15,031 nt of DNA from contig JAHJSF010000079.1 of NCBI GenBank assembly GCA_018830405.1, positions 1-15,031 on the forward strand, in the 5' to 3' direction. The notes beneath the pieces are model-generated. The model was not told the origin of the DNA. It did not search any database and saw nothing but the letters and a program-made list of their open reading frames with translations. Positions within the stretch are counted from its first letter, which is position 1, and each line of letters opens with the position of its first letter. Shown piece by piece: positions 7,082 through 14,910 of this stretch. The stretch comes from Nitrospinota bacterium (GTDB lineage: Bacteria; Nitrospinota; Nitrospinia; UBA9942; JAHJSF01). The translations under genes were made by a program, and so were the position numbers.

Positions 7082-9085
7082 TCAATCCTGCAAACTTACT
7101 CCATCAATAATAACTGAATATTTGTCCACACTCCTGAATGGACTAAACATCTTTCCTCCTCCCGAAAAGAACTTCGGGAAGAACTCCACAAACTGCAATC
7201 TCAAAGAATGGACCGCCGCAGCAAGACAGTTTAGAACAAGATTGTAGGTATGTCCCCCCACCAGGATAAGAACCATAACCCCATACCCAACAAAAGGTAT
7301 GTTTGAGGAGAGTACCGCAATCTTGTTGATTACATTAGCAACGGCAGCAGTCGCCAGACCCAAGGCCAACAACCTCGAATATGACAAGATATCGCTTAGG
7401 TACCCTACCAACCCATATATCTTCAAAAGTCCATAACCCACCCTTTTAAGGATATTCTTCTCCCCCCAGGCATTGCCATAGAAGAAGAGGAAAAAGAGGA
7501 GGCTTCCAACCCATACCCACTTCCCTACAATAGCCAACTGCGCATACTTAACGGCATCCACGTATTGAGAGAGAAACATGGCCAACCCAAAAAAGAAGGT
7601 AACCCAAGGAAGCTGCCCAAAAATAGCGTCCTTGTAATTACCGTGCCTCATTAGGTCCCAAACTTCGATAATGACACCGAAAGTAACCTGGATATATCCT
7701 AAGACTACGGCCAGGATAAAGAAGGTCATCGGTTCTTTAATCGGATCAAAAAGCATCAAGGAGTTCTGAATAGATATCAGGGTAGGATTACCTACAATAA
7801 GCACCAAGTCACCAAACCAACCGCCGGTAACTACGCCGGCAACAATGGTTGAGATTCCGCAGAACAAAACTAATTTAACCATATTCTTGGAATCTTTTGA
7901 CAATTCAAACTTAAACATCACATAGAGGGCAATAAGAAAGATGATAAGACCGTAACCGGCATCTGTCAGACAAAGACCGAAAAAGAGAAAGAAGAATGGG
8001 GCCAGGAAAGGGGTAGGGTCTGCCTCACCGCTGTTGGGCATACCATAAAGCTTTGTTATCCCTTCAAATGGCGCAATCAGGGACCTGTTCTTTAGAGCAA
8101 TTGGCGGGTCATCATCTTTGGCGGGAGAGGCAAGGGAGATATATATTCCATCAAAACCATCTTCCAATAATTTTTTAATCTTATCGGCGTCCTTCGACCG
8201 GACCCATCCCTCGAGGAAGAAGGTATCCCTTGTATCTCCGAGGAAGCGTTGGGCCTCAACCCTCTCCTTCTCGTTGAAATAGTAATCATGAATAATTTTA
8301 ATCTCGGGAACCTGCTTGGCATATTCAGCCGCCTTGGCCTTAACTCTAACCTGCTCAGCCTCTATCTCTTTTATTTTGACGCTCATAGAAGAGGCAATCT
8401 GGGCAGGAGTTCCGGACATACCGGCAAAATTAACCTTCTCCAAGCCGAGACGGCCGAGTATGGAGATTAGTCTGGCCTTCTCTTCTCGATTGGAAACAAA
8501 GACAACATATTTAGAGGCGTCCTTATCAGAGACAGGATAGATATCGCTATCGGAGAGTTCCTCCTTAACCGCCGCCAGGAAGGAATCATAGGCGTCAGCA
8601 GGAATCTTAAGGGGGGAGGCGTCTACAATCCTCCCGCCGGCTAAATCCTCAACGGGAATATCCATCTCTATCCAAGGGGCCAACATATCAAGTTCAGCCT
8701 TTAGGTCGTATATCTTCTTACTATCTTCAGAAAGACTATGAGCTATAGAACGAACCACGTCATATGTCTTTTGATTTTTATAATCATTTATGTGGGACCG
8801 AATGTTATCGGCCGTAACTTTCGGTTTGCTGCTGCTGAGACGCTTAAAGAGACCCTCTTCAACCATAAAGGGAGAAAGAAAGCCTATAAGATAGTCGAGC
8901 TCCCCCAACATCTCCGTAACCTCCTCAGAGGCAACAGCGCCTCTATCGGCCGTATCAGGAGAATCCCCCTCTCGCTCCAACTCCTTAAAATGAACAGCGC
9001 CTAATTGCTGCAAAATGTCCAGAACCGGCATACGGATCGTTTTATGACCCAATATCGACATTTTTTTCATTGCATCAATTGCCAT
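7082..9085 (-). CDS. atpI: V-type ATPase subunit I (a-type stator membrane subunit)
   Basis: Subunit I holds the half-channels through which ions reach the K ring. It has 667 residues. The N-terminal cytoplasmic arm (about 1-350) starts MAIDAMKKMSILGHK, the usual start for this family, and includes coiled-coil stretches (about 235-285). The membrane domain (about 356-640) has roughly seven to eight hydrophobic segments and the motifs LTDAGYG (373-379) and SDILSYSRLLALGLA (564-578). R571 is the expected essential arginine facing the proteolipid glutamate. The late HSLRLQFVEFFPKFF segment with H626 and R629 is also typical. The start overlaps the upstream G/H-type gene by 11 bp, so translation is probably coupled. 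Confidence 0.97.
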   Translation of the reverse strand: MAIDAMKKMSILGHKTIRMPVLDILQQLGAVHFKELEREGDSPDTADRGAVASEEVTEMLGELDYLIGFLSPFMVEEGLFKRLSSSKPKVTADNIRSHINDYKNQKTYDVVRSIAHSLSEDSKKIYDLKAELDMLAPWIEMDIPVEDLAGGRIVDASPLKIPADAYDSFLAAVKEELSDSDIYPVSDKDASKYVVFVSNREEKARLISILGRLGLEKVNFAGMSGTPAQIASSMSVKIKEIEAEQVRVKAKAAEYAKQVPEIKIIHDYYFNEKERVEAQRFLGDTRDTFFLEGWVRSKDADKIKKLLEDGFDGIYISLASPAKDDDPPIALKNRSLIAPFEGITKLYGMPNSGEADPTPFLAPFFFLFFGLCLTDAGYGLIIFLIALYVMFKFELSKDSKNMVKLVLFCGISTIVAGVVTGGWFGDLVLIVGNPTLISIQNSLMLFDPIKEPMTFFILAVVLGYIQVTFGVIIEVWDLMRHGNYKDAIFGQLPWVTFFFGLAMFLSQYVDAVKYAQLAIVGKWVWVGSLLFFLFFYGNAWGEKNILKRVGYGLLKIYGLVGYLSDILSYSRLLALGLATAAVANVINKIAVLSSNIPFVGYGVMVLILVGGHTYNLVLNCLAAAVHSLRLQFVEFFPKFFSGGGKMFSPFRSVDKYSVIIDGVSLQD

Positions 9086-9392
9086 GGATCACCGTGTCCT
9101 TGACTAAGGTTATAGCTTCTTCAGTCTTACTGCGACTATCATCTCTAAGAATGCCCTTCTTACGGTCTGCCTCGGAGAGTATGGATTCGGTCTTATCTTT
9201 CCCCTTAACTTCAGCCTCAAGAATAAGGCGGGCTACCTTGTCTTCGGCCTGCTTAATCTTGTCGGCCATAAGCTGTTGACTCTTCTCGGCCGCCTTCTCG
9301 AGAGTAGAAACGGATTCTTTGCGGGCAGCTTCTATGTCCCTCTCCGCTTCTTCCTCAACGGTTCTAACCTGATTAATATTCTCTTTAAGCAT
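9075..9392 (-). CDS. V-type ATPase G/H-type coiled-coil subunit (peripheral stalk)
   Basis: This is the first gene of the operon: 105 residues, almost wholly one predicted charged helix rich in E, K, A and R (VEEEAERDIEAARKESVSTL and onward). It has no hydrophobic membrane segment. Its position just before I and its size match Enterococcus NtpF, Thermus subunit G and archaeal AhaH, which pair with E to make the peripheral stalks. Low-complexity helices like this diverge quickly, so the call rests on length, helix character and conserved position more than on individual residues. The start is ATG with a modest AGAAGACGG ribosome site. Its TGA overlaps the start of I by 11 bp. Confidence 0.85.
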   Translation of the reverse strand: MLKENINQVRTVEEEAERDIEAARKESVSTLEKAAEKSQQLMADKIKQAEDKVARLILEAEVKGKDKTESILSEADRKKGILRDDSRSKTEEAITLVKDTVIHGN

Positions 9393-9426
9393 ATAATACC
9401 GTCTTCTGTAATGGTTTTTAACATCC

Positions 9427-9552
9427 TATACAAAGCGACATAAATTTGTATACCTTTGTTGCTCCTTGGCTCTTCGTTACGGCGTATGCTAAATACGCCT
9501 CACTCTTTGCCTTCGTCGCGCCTCGGTCTACTTTTTTCTGACGCTCTGTATA
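9427..9552. repeat. Palindromic repeat element, family B copy 2 (B2), without the core palindrome
   Basis: The ends are inverted repeats, TATACAAAGCGACA on the left against TATACAGAGCGTCA on the complement of the right. The similarity continues inward to GTAnACC, about 20 of 27 positions. Both arms match B1 closely (GTATACCTTTGTTGCTCCTT, then GGCTCTTCGTTA on the left; CGCCTTCGTCGCGCCTCGGT on the right). The centre differs: instead of the 48-bp core there is a small hairpin, GGCGTAT-gctaa-ATACGCC (9481-9499). TA at both ends suggests a TA target duplication. It lies in the transcribed leader if the promoter proposed at 9632-9659 is right. Confidence 0.75.
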
Positions 9553-9631
9553 TATCTTGTCTCCGCCAAACCCTCCTAAATCAGCGGGGGGGAGAGACCA
9601 ACTTAAAACTTCACAAAAACACATCCAGTGA

Positions 9632-9659
9632 ATAATATAACAATTTCGAATAAATGCAA
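9632..9659 (-). promoter_or_regulatory. Candidate sigma70-type promoter of the ATPase operon
   Basis: On the minus strand TTGCAT (9654-9659) and TATTAT (9632-9637) are separated by 16 nt in AT-rich DNA. The -10 matches 5 of 6 consensus bases; the -35 is weak. Transcription would start near 9625 and give a leader of about 230 nt containing repeat B2. Confidence 0.35.
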
Positions 9660-9800
9660 AAGATTTTTTATTTTTTGATCCACCCGACTAATCATCAAAC
9701 CACTCCAAGTAATGCCAATAAAAGGCTTCCCCCTGCCACCAGACCTAATGCCCTATTAACTATCCCCTTATACCCCCAATTGGGCCAAACACTTTTATCT

Positions 9801-9829
9801 TATTACTTTGGCGATATATTCGTTATAAT
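9801..9829 (+). promoter_or_regulatory. Candidate sigma70-type promoter of the epimerase-metF pair
   Basis: A perfect TATAAT lies at 9824-9829. The -35 at the proper 17-nt spacing (TATTAC, 9801-9806) is poor, so the call rests on the -10 and its position, about 85 bp before the epimerase start. Confidence 0.35.
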
Positions 9830-9914
9830 AGACAAAACACTGTGGCGGCACAATGTATGTCTTCTATTGATAGACCTCGGCCGCACTGACAGACACTAAT
9901 ATATCGGGCATGAA

Positions 9915-10928
9915 ATGAACAAAATATTGGTTACCGGCGTGGCCGGTTTTATCGGCTCTCATCTGGCCTATAGGCTCCTTGAAGATGAAAATAATATAGT
10001 CGTTGGCCTTGATAATCTAAATGACTATTACGATGTAACCCTGAAAGAGGCCAGACTGAGTCGTCTGGAGGGGAAGGAAGGTTTCTTATTTGCCAGGCTT
10101 GACCTTGTCGACCGAGAGGGCTTGGTAAGGTTATTCGCCGAACATAAATTCGATAAAGTGATTAACCTGGCGGCCCAGGCGGGGGTTCGATATTCACTCA
10201 CCAACCCCTACGCCTACATAGATTCAAACATTGTCGGATTTATCAATGTCCTGGAATGCTGCCGTCACAATAAGGTTAAACATCTGGTCTATGCCTCTTC
10301 AAGTTCTGTCTATGGGAACAATACCAAGATGCCTTTCTCGGTTCACCACAATGTGGACCACCCCATCTCCCTCTATGCGGCCACCAAAAAGGCCAATGAG
10401 CTGATGGCCCACACCTATTCACACCTGTACGGCCTTCCAACGACGGGGCTGAGGTTTTTCACGGTCTACGGGCCTTGGGGGCGCCCCGATATGGCTCTCT
10501 TCCTCTTTACCAAGGCAATCATTGAAGGAAAACCGATAGAGGTCTTTAACCACGGTAAGATGAGGCGCGATTTTACCTACATAGATGATATTGTTGAGGG
10601 GGTTGTCAGAACTATGAATAATATTGCCGCCCCCAATAAGGATTGGAATTCGGATGACCCTGATACGGCCACCTCAAGCGCCCCCTACCGTATCTACAAT
10701 ATAGGGAACAATAATCCGGTAGAGCTGATGGACTTTATCGTGGCGATAGAGAAGCAGGTTGGCCGGAAGGCGGTAAAAAAGATGTGTGATATCCAGCCGG
10801 GGGATGTGCCGGCTACCTATGCCGATATTGAGGCCCTGGTCAAGGATGTCGGGTTTTCCCCCTCCACCCCGATTGAGGTTGGGATAGGCAGGTTTGTGGC
10901 TTGGTACAGAGATTATTACAATGTATAA
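9915..10928 (+). CDS. NAD-dependent epimerase, probable UDP-glucuronate 4-epimerase
   Basis: This is an extended short-chain dehydrogenase/reductase of 337 residues. It likely interconverts UDP-glucuronate and UDP-galacturonate for surface polysaccharide. The NAD-binding glycine motif GVAGFIG is at 8-14, followed by the acidic loop [10 protein letters not shown] (31-40) typical of this subfamily. The catalytic region ASSSSVYG (127-134) and YxxxK with Y154 and K158 (LYAATKK) are intact. [17 protein letters not shown] (180-196) and [14 protein letters not shown] are strong markers of the UDP-glucuronate 4-epimerase group rather than GalE. The ATG at 9915 has no clear ribosome site (only CGGGC). 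The sugar specificity is inferred from motifs. It ends 18 bp before metF, so the two are probably co-transcribed. Confidence 0.9.
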   Translation: MNKILVTGVAGFIGSHLAYRLLEDENNIVVGLDNLNDYYDVTLKEARLSRLEGKEGFLFARLDLVDREGLVRLFAEHKFDKVINLAAQAGVRYSLTNPYAYIDSNIVGFINVLECCRHNKVKHLVYASSSSVYGNNTKMPFSVHHNVDHPISLYAATKKANELMAHTYSHLYGLPTTGLRFFTVYGPWGRPDMALFLFTKAIIEGKPIEVFNHGKMRRDFTYIDDIVEGVVRTMNNIAAPNKDWNSDDPDTATSSAPYRIYNIGNNNPVELMDFIVAIEKQVGRKAVKKMCDIQPGDVPATYADIEALVKDVGFSPSTPIEVGIGRFVAWYRDYYNV

Positions 10929-10946
10929 AAATATGGGGGGTAGATA

Positions 10947-11822
10947 TTGAAGGTTATAAAACTTTTAGAGGATAGAAGCACCCCTATATTTTCGTTTGAA
11001 TTTTTCCCCCCTAAGACGGATGAGGGATTAGAGTCCCTGATGGAAACGATAGGCCAACTTAAGGGGCTTGAGCCGTCATACGTTTCGGTAACCTACGGGG
11101 CGGGGGGATCAAACGCAGGCAAGAGTCTTGATCTAATTTCAACCATCAAGGAGAGGTTCGGGCTGGAATCGATGGCCCATCTGACCTGTGTCAACTCCAG
11201 GGCCGATGATATCACCAAGGTCTTGGATGCCTACAGGGATGCCGGGGTAGCCAATATATTGGCCCTGAGAGGCGACCCTCCGGCAGGGTCAAGGGAGTTT
11301 AAGGCATCTGAAGGGGGTTATAGGCACGCCTCGGAGTTGGTCTCCCATATAAAGAAGAATTATGACTTCTGTATAGGGGTGGCAGGGTATCCGGAGGGAC
11401 ATCCTGAGAGCAAAAGCATTGATGAGGATATTAGAAACCTTAAGCTCAAGGTTGATGCCGGGGGAGACTTTATTGTTACCCAACTCTTCTTTAACAATGA
11501 CGACTTTTTCCGGTTTGAGGAAATGGTGCGTCAGGCGGGGATAGAGGTTCCGATTATTCCCGGCATCATGCCGATAACCAACTTTGGCCAGATAGAGAGA
11601 TTCACAAGTATGTGCGGGGCGTCTATTCCCGATACGGTTAGAAACGACCTCTCCGATATTAAAGATGATGCGGACGAGGTTGCGGAGTACGGGACGGAGT
11701 ATGCCCTAAGGCAGTGTAAAGGGCTTATAGAGAGGGGAGTCGCGGGGATCCATTTTTATACCCTCAATAAATCTATGGCTACCGTTACTATATTAAAGGC
11801 CCTCCATCTGTCCGATTCTTAA
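10947..11822 (+). CDS. metF: 5,10-methylenetetrahydrofolate reductase
   Basis: This FAD enzyme reduces 5,10-methylene-THF to 5-methyl-THF for methionine synthesis or C1 metabolism. Its 291 residues form a single TIM-barrel domain of bacterial MetF length. Motifs in order: FSFEFFPPK (15-23, with E18 the counterpart of E. coli Glu28), VTYGAGGS (48-55), AHLTCV (77-82), ILALRGDPP (104-112, with D110), GVAGYPEGHPE (144-154), VTQLFFNN (177-184), PGIMPI (205-210) and GIHFYTLNKS (267-276). The start is TTG at 10947: an in-frame TAG lies two codons upstream, the next ATG is about 30 codons in and would remove the catalytic glutamate, and GGGGGG sits 6 nt before it. It follows the epimerase by 18 bp. 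That pairing is not a standard one. Confidence 0.96.
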   Translation: MKVIKLLEDRSTPIFSFEFFPPKTDEGLESLMETIGQLKGLEPSYVSVTYGAGGSNAGKSLDLISTIKERFGLESMAHLTCVNSRADDITKVLDAYRDAGVANILALRGDPPAGSREFKASEGGYRHASELVSHIKKNYDFCIGVAGYPEGHPESKSIDEDIRNLKLKVDAGGDFIVTQLFFNNDDFFRFEEMVRQAGIEVPIIPGIMPITNFGQIERFTSMCGASIPDTVRNDLSDIKDDADEVAEYGTEYALRQCKGLIERGVAGIHFYTLNKSMATVTILKALHLSDS

Positions 11823-11840
11823 ATGGCCTGGTGGCCGTTT
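11821..11840 (+). terminator. Possible weak terminator after metF
   Basis: AAATGGCC and GGCCGTTT pair through 8 bp, one a G-U pair in RNA, around a TGGT loop. The hairpin starts within the metF stop codon. The T-run is only the three bases that close the stem, so it may be a stability hairpin rather than a terminator. Confidence 0.3.
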
Positions 11841-11861
11841 AGTGTGGGGCATTCGGGCCTG

Positions 11862-11890
11862 TCCGGCTTGATTGACAAAACCTTGCCGGA
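11862..11890 (+). promoter_or_regulatory. Inverted repeat around the -35 box (possible operator)
   Basis: TCCGGC (11862-11867) and GCCGGA (11885-11890) form a spaced palindrome with 17 bp between. It straddles the -35 box of the promoter before the receiver-phosphatase gene, a position where a dimeric regulator could block or assist RNA polymerase. The half-sites are short, so chance is possible. Confidence 0.25.
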
Positions 11891-11899
11891 TGCTATCAT
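11872..11899 (+). promoter_or_regulatory. Sigma70-type promoter of the receiver-phosphatase gene
   Basis: A perfect TTGACA (11872-11877) and TATCAT (11894-11899, 5 of 6) are separated by 16 nt. Transcription would start near 11906, leaving a leader of about 125 nt. It is the best promoter match in the window. Confidence 0.6.
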
Positions 11900-12031
11900 G
11901 TAGTAGTCAGGGTGCTCTTTGTTTGGTCATTCTTTTTATGGTCTGGGGTCTTTTTTGTTAGGTGTTTATTCTGGTTCGGTCCGAGGTTGGCCTAAAGAAA
12001 GTTTCGTTATGAGAATAGAGGCGAGGTGAAG

Positions 12032-13150
12032 ATGAGACCGGTGGTCCTGATAGTCGATGACAATCCGATAAATGTAAAACTGTTGGTGGTAATTATGTGC
12101 AACCATTACGATCTTCTTACCGCCCAGAGCGGGGCTGAGGGGAGGGAGATAGCTCTAAAAGAGCAGCCTGACCTTATACTCCTCGATATAATGATGCCCG
12201 GTGAAGACGGCTATGAGACCTGCGCCAAACTTAAAAATAATCCGCAAACGGCCAATATCCCCGTCATATTTGTAACCGCTATGGGTGACACATCAAGCAA
12301 GGTGAAGGGGCTCAGTATGGGGTCGGTAGACTATATTACCAAGCCCTTTGAAAAGGATGAGATATTGGCCAGGGTCGGCCTTCACCTTAAACTTGATAAC
12401 TCCCGCAAGAAGATACTGCAGGAGAGTAAGGCGCAAACTATCAGGTTAAAGCAGCTTGGCCAGGCGCAACGGGATATGCTGGTTCTTCCCGCGGACATCC
12501 CTGAGGCCTCATTTGGAGTTAACTATGTCTCCCTTCTTGAGGCCGGAGGAGATTTTTACGATGTCTTTAAGGTCTCGGATGGGGTGTATGGTTACTTTAT
12601 GGCCGACATAAGCGGTCATAATATATCCACATCTTATGGGGCGTCTGCCCTGAAGGCCCTGATATATCAGAACGTCAAGGATGGGGCTACCCCTGAGGCG
12701 ATGTTTGATTCTCTCAACAGCGCCATGAAAAAGGTTCTCTCCAGCGGGACATACCTGACCGCCTGTTACTGCCTGCTTGACCGGAACAAATCGGAATTAC
12801 AACTAGTAAACTGTGCCCATCTGCCGATAATACACATCAAAGGGGGGGAGAGTTATCAACTCTTCAAGAGTAACGGGCCGGTTATAGGGGCATTTGATTC
12901 TGTGGCAGTTAATCCTGTTAAGGTACCCGTCCAGCCGGGGGACAGGGTCTTTATCTATACTGATGGGCTGATAGAGAGATTTGGAACAAGTAAAAGGGAT
13001 GTGGAGGACGCCATCAAAGAGTTGTCTTCCATCGCCCTATCAAAAAATGATTTACCTATAGAGAAGGCCGTTGAGGAGATAAGTCAGATCATGCTCTCCA
13101 ACAGAGAAGAATGTGTGGACGACGCTATTCTGCTTGGTTTTATTGTCTAA
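12032..13150 (+). CDS. Response regulator with C-terminal PP2C/SpoIIE-type serine phosphatase
   Basis: A receiver controls a PPM/SpoIIE-family phosphatase of the RsbU type, which usually dephosphorylates an anti-sigma-factor antagonist. There are 372 residues. The receiver (about 3-120) has the acidic pair D9/D10, phospho-acceptor D52 in LLDIMMPGEDG, T82 and K104 in TKPFE. A linker helix (about 120-150) precedes the phosphatase (about 155-372). There the metal-binding aspartates are in place: GGDFYD (D174), MADISGHN (D192), YTDG (D311) and DDAILL (D364). The usual glycine after SGH is asparagine. ATG at 12032 is chosen because GAGG lies 5 nt before it; GTG at 12026 would add two residues. No antagonist or anti-sigma gene is visible nearby. 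Confidence 0.92.
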   Translation: MRPVVLIVDDNPINVKLLVVIMCNHYDLLTAQSGAEGREIALKEQPDLILLDIMMPGEDGYETCAKLKNNPQTANIPVIFVTAMGDTSSKVKGLSMGSVDYITKPFEKDEILARVGLHLKLDNSRKKILQESKAQTIRLKQLGQAQRDMLVLPADIPEASFGVNYVSLLEAGGDFYDVFKVSDGVYGYFMADISGHNISTSYGASALKALIYQNVKDGATPEAMFDSLNSAMKKVLSSGTYLTACYCLLDRNKSELQLVNCAHLPIIHIKGGESYQLFKSNGPVIGAFDSVAVNPVKVPVQPGDRVFIYTDGLIERFGTSKRDVEDAIKELSSIALSKNDLPIEKAVEEISQIMLSNREECVDDAILLGFIV

Positions 13151-13213
13151 TATGCCTTTGGGCAGGATATTTGATTAGAAGGAGATAAAAGGGTTTTCGA
13201 CTAAACCTTCCCC

Positions 13214-14791
13214 TTAGGCCCCTTTCAGTTTGAGGGGGATGAGCAAGCTGAAGGTGCTCCCCTTCCCTAAGCCCTCACTCTCTGCCTTAACTATCCCATT
13301 GTGCAGTTCGGCCAGTTTTTTGGCCAGAAAGAGTCCAAGTCCTGTCCCGCCGTAACCGCGTGTCTTTGACCCATCGATCTGTTCAAACTTATTGAATATC
13401 CGCTCCAAGTCCTCCTCCTTTAGGCCTATTCCGTTATCCTTGATGGTGAAGAGAAGAAAGTTATCTCCACTTTGGGGGGGGAGTTCAAATCGCTCCATAT
13501 CTTTTCGGCTGACTATATCCAGCCTCAAATCAATCTCTCCCCCCTTGGGGGTAAACTTCTCGGCGTTGGAGAGGAGATTGGATAGAATGAGTTTGAGTTT
13601 GTTCTCATCGGCGATTATAGTGTCCGGGATATTATCGGCTACTATAGTAGTCAGTTTTTTCCCAAGCCCCGCCACATTTTTTTTTGATGTCTCGGCGACT
13701 ACATTTACGATGGTCTTTATATCAACCTCCCCCTCTTTAAGCTTGGACTGGTCGATTTCCATGTTGGTTATTTTGAGGATATTGTTTATAAGGGCGAGCA
13801 GGGCATTACCGCTTTCATGAATGGTATCCAGATATTCCTTTAGAGATGCATTTTCCTCCCCCCCTCTCTCAGCGAGGTCGCTAAGGGCGAGTTCGGAGAA
13901 CCCCATTACATGTGTCAGAGGTGTGCGGAGTTCATGGGTCATGTTTCTGAGGAACTCACTCTTGGCCTGGTGGGCCGCCTCCGCTTCATATTTTGAGTCT
14001 ATTAGTTCGTCGGTCATCTGCTTAAGGTTGGCCGACATCTTGTTGAATGACTCGCCAAGGTTGACAAATTCCGGCGTCCCCTCTATCTTTATCTGGTGGC
14101 CGAGATCTCCCTTGCCTATCTCTTCCGTCCCTTTTAGTAGGATGGCGACCGGGTTAAGTATCCTTTGTGCTATTCCCCATCCGGAGGCGGTGGCTACAAT
14201 AAGCCCGACTAAGCCGACCAAGAATATTATTGCGTTGGCTGAACTGGTTATATCCGTTATTTCGTTGTGGTATGTCTCCAACCTGTCTTGAATTAGCGGT
14301 TCAATCTTATTATCAAGCAGGTCATCTATCTCGCCGACTTTGGCGTCAAAGGCGTTTAGAAGGAGATCTATTTTTTCGTTGTTATCCAATGTGTGGGGGC
14401 CTTTTGATTTGCTGACCAGGAGTATGATTTGGTCGCCGACTCGGGTTGCCTCTTCGTATAGGAGGCCTATCCTGTGACCAAGCTCTTCTTCCTCCTTTGT
14501 CCTTATCAAGGATAGATATTTTGTGTTCCAGGCCGCAAAGTCATCGGCCGAATCGTTTTTCTTGTCTAGATACTGGATGTCTCCGGTGTGAATATAGCTG
14601 AAGAGAGCGGTCGATGTTTCAATCGCATTGATCTCCATCTCATCGGCCGCTTCATGGAGGTGGGTCTCCAATTCGGCGTTGGCGGATGACAGTTGTACGG
14701 CCCTTATTCTTTCACTGGCCGAGCCGGTCACAAGGGCTATGGTTACGACCAACAAGCCCATATAGGCCACCATTCTGTGAGTTATATTCAT
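13214..14791 (-). CDS. Membrane sensor histidine kinase (HAMP-HisKA-HATPase)
   Basis: This sensor kinase has 525 residues. Transmembrane helix 1 is at about 8-24, followed by a helical extracytoplasmic sensor region (about 25-185) like a four-helix-bundle or CHASE3 domain. Transmembrane helix 2 (about 187-206), HAMP (about 207-260), HisKA with phospho-acceptor H286 in MTHELRTPL, and the ATP-binding domain follow. The ATP-binding domain has an N-box NLLSNAEKF (405-413), DNGIG (452-456), an F-box region FNKFEQ and GGTGLGL (481-487). All catalytic boxes are intact and there is no C-terminal receiver. AAGGA lies 7 nt before the ATG. It converges on the receiver-phosphatase gene with a 63-bp gap. 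That gene is a plausible partner, but convergent order means they are not co-transcribed. The ligand is unknown. Confidence 0.95.
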   Translation of the reverse strand: MNITHRMVAYMGLLVVTIALVTGSASERIRAVQLSSANAELETHLHEAADEMEINAIETSTALFSYIHTGDIQYLDKKNDSADDFAAWNTKYLSLIRTKEEEELGHRIGLLYEEATRVGDQIILLVSKSKGPHTLDNNEKIDLLLNAFDAKVGEIDDLLDNKIEPLIQDRLETYHNEITDITSSANAIIFLVGLVGLIVATASGWGIAQRILNPVAILLKGTEEIGKGDLGHQIKIEGTPEFVNLGESFNKMSANLKQMTDELIDSKYEAEAAHQAKSEFLRNMTHELRTPLTHVMGFSELALSDLAERGGEENASLKEYLDTIHESGNALLALINNILKITNMEIDQSKLKEGEVDIKTIVNVVAETSKKNVAGLGKKLTTIVADNIPDTIIADENKLKLILSNLLSNAEKFTPKGGEIDLRLDIVSRKDMERFELPPQSGDNFLLFTIKDNGIGLKEEDLERIFNKFEQIDGSKTRGYGGTGLGLFLAKKLAELHNGIVKAESEGLGKGSTFSLLIPLKLKGA

Positions 14792-14834
14792 CCCTTAATC
14801 CTTTACCTTTAACAACCCGCTTTGATTCCCCCCT

Positions 14835-14872
14835 AATCTCCCCTCTTTGGCAAAGAGGGGCTAGGGGAGATT
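14835..14872. repeat. Long hairpin upstream of the histidine kinase gene
   Basis: AATCTCCCC and TCTTT on the left pair with AAAGA and GGGGAGATT on the right around a GGC loop, with a 7-nt bulge (14857-14863). A competing register pairs CCCCTCTTT (14840-14848) with AAAGAGGGG (14852-14860). It would lie in the 5' leader of the kinase mRNA, about 45 bp before the start codon. Confidence 0.7.
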
Positions 14873-14878
14873 TCATAA

Positions 14879-14908
14879 ATTCTATTGTTTGACTCTAATA
14901 ACCTTCAA
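14879..14908 (-). promoter_or_regulatory. Candidate promoter of the histidine kinase gene
   Basis: On the minus strand TTGAAG (14903-14908) and TAGAAT (14879-14884, 5 of 6) are 18 nt apart. A start near 14872 would place the 14835-14872 hairpin at the very 5' end of the kinase mRNA. Confidence 0.4.
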
Positions 14909-14910
14909 AT

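Larger units (their letters stand above)
9393..9914. other. Divergent intergenic region between ATPase operon and epimerase gene
   Basis: This 522-bp gap holds the 5' leader of the ATPase operon, with repeat B2 (9427-9552) inside it, and candidate divergent promoters (minus strand near 9632-9659, plus strand near 9801-9829). The stretch 9660-9800 is C-rich and A/T-rich, with no convincing gene, RNA fold or repeat. Short open frames here have no ribosome site and no recognisable protein. Confidence 0.6.

Noticed and set aside
9418-9624. A 68-codon minus-strand open frame ahead of the ATPase operon
   Set aside because: Most of it lies inside repeat B2, it has no ribosome site, and the translation resembles no protein family.
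9654-9899. An 81-codon plus-strand open frame before the epimerase
   Set aside because: It has no ribosome site, its composition is unlike a protein, and it runs through the candidate plus-strand promoter.
13151-13213. A bidirectional terminator between the converging phosphatase and kinase genes
   Set aside because: Only short imperfect pairings (for example AAGGGTTT with AAACCTT) are present and no T-run follows, so it cannot be supported.
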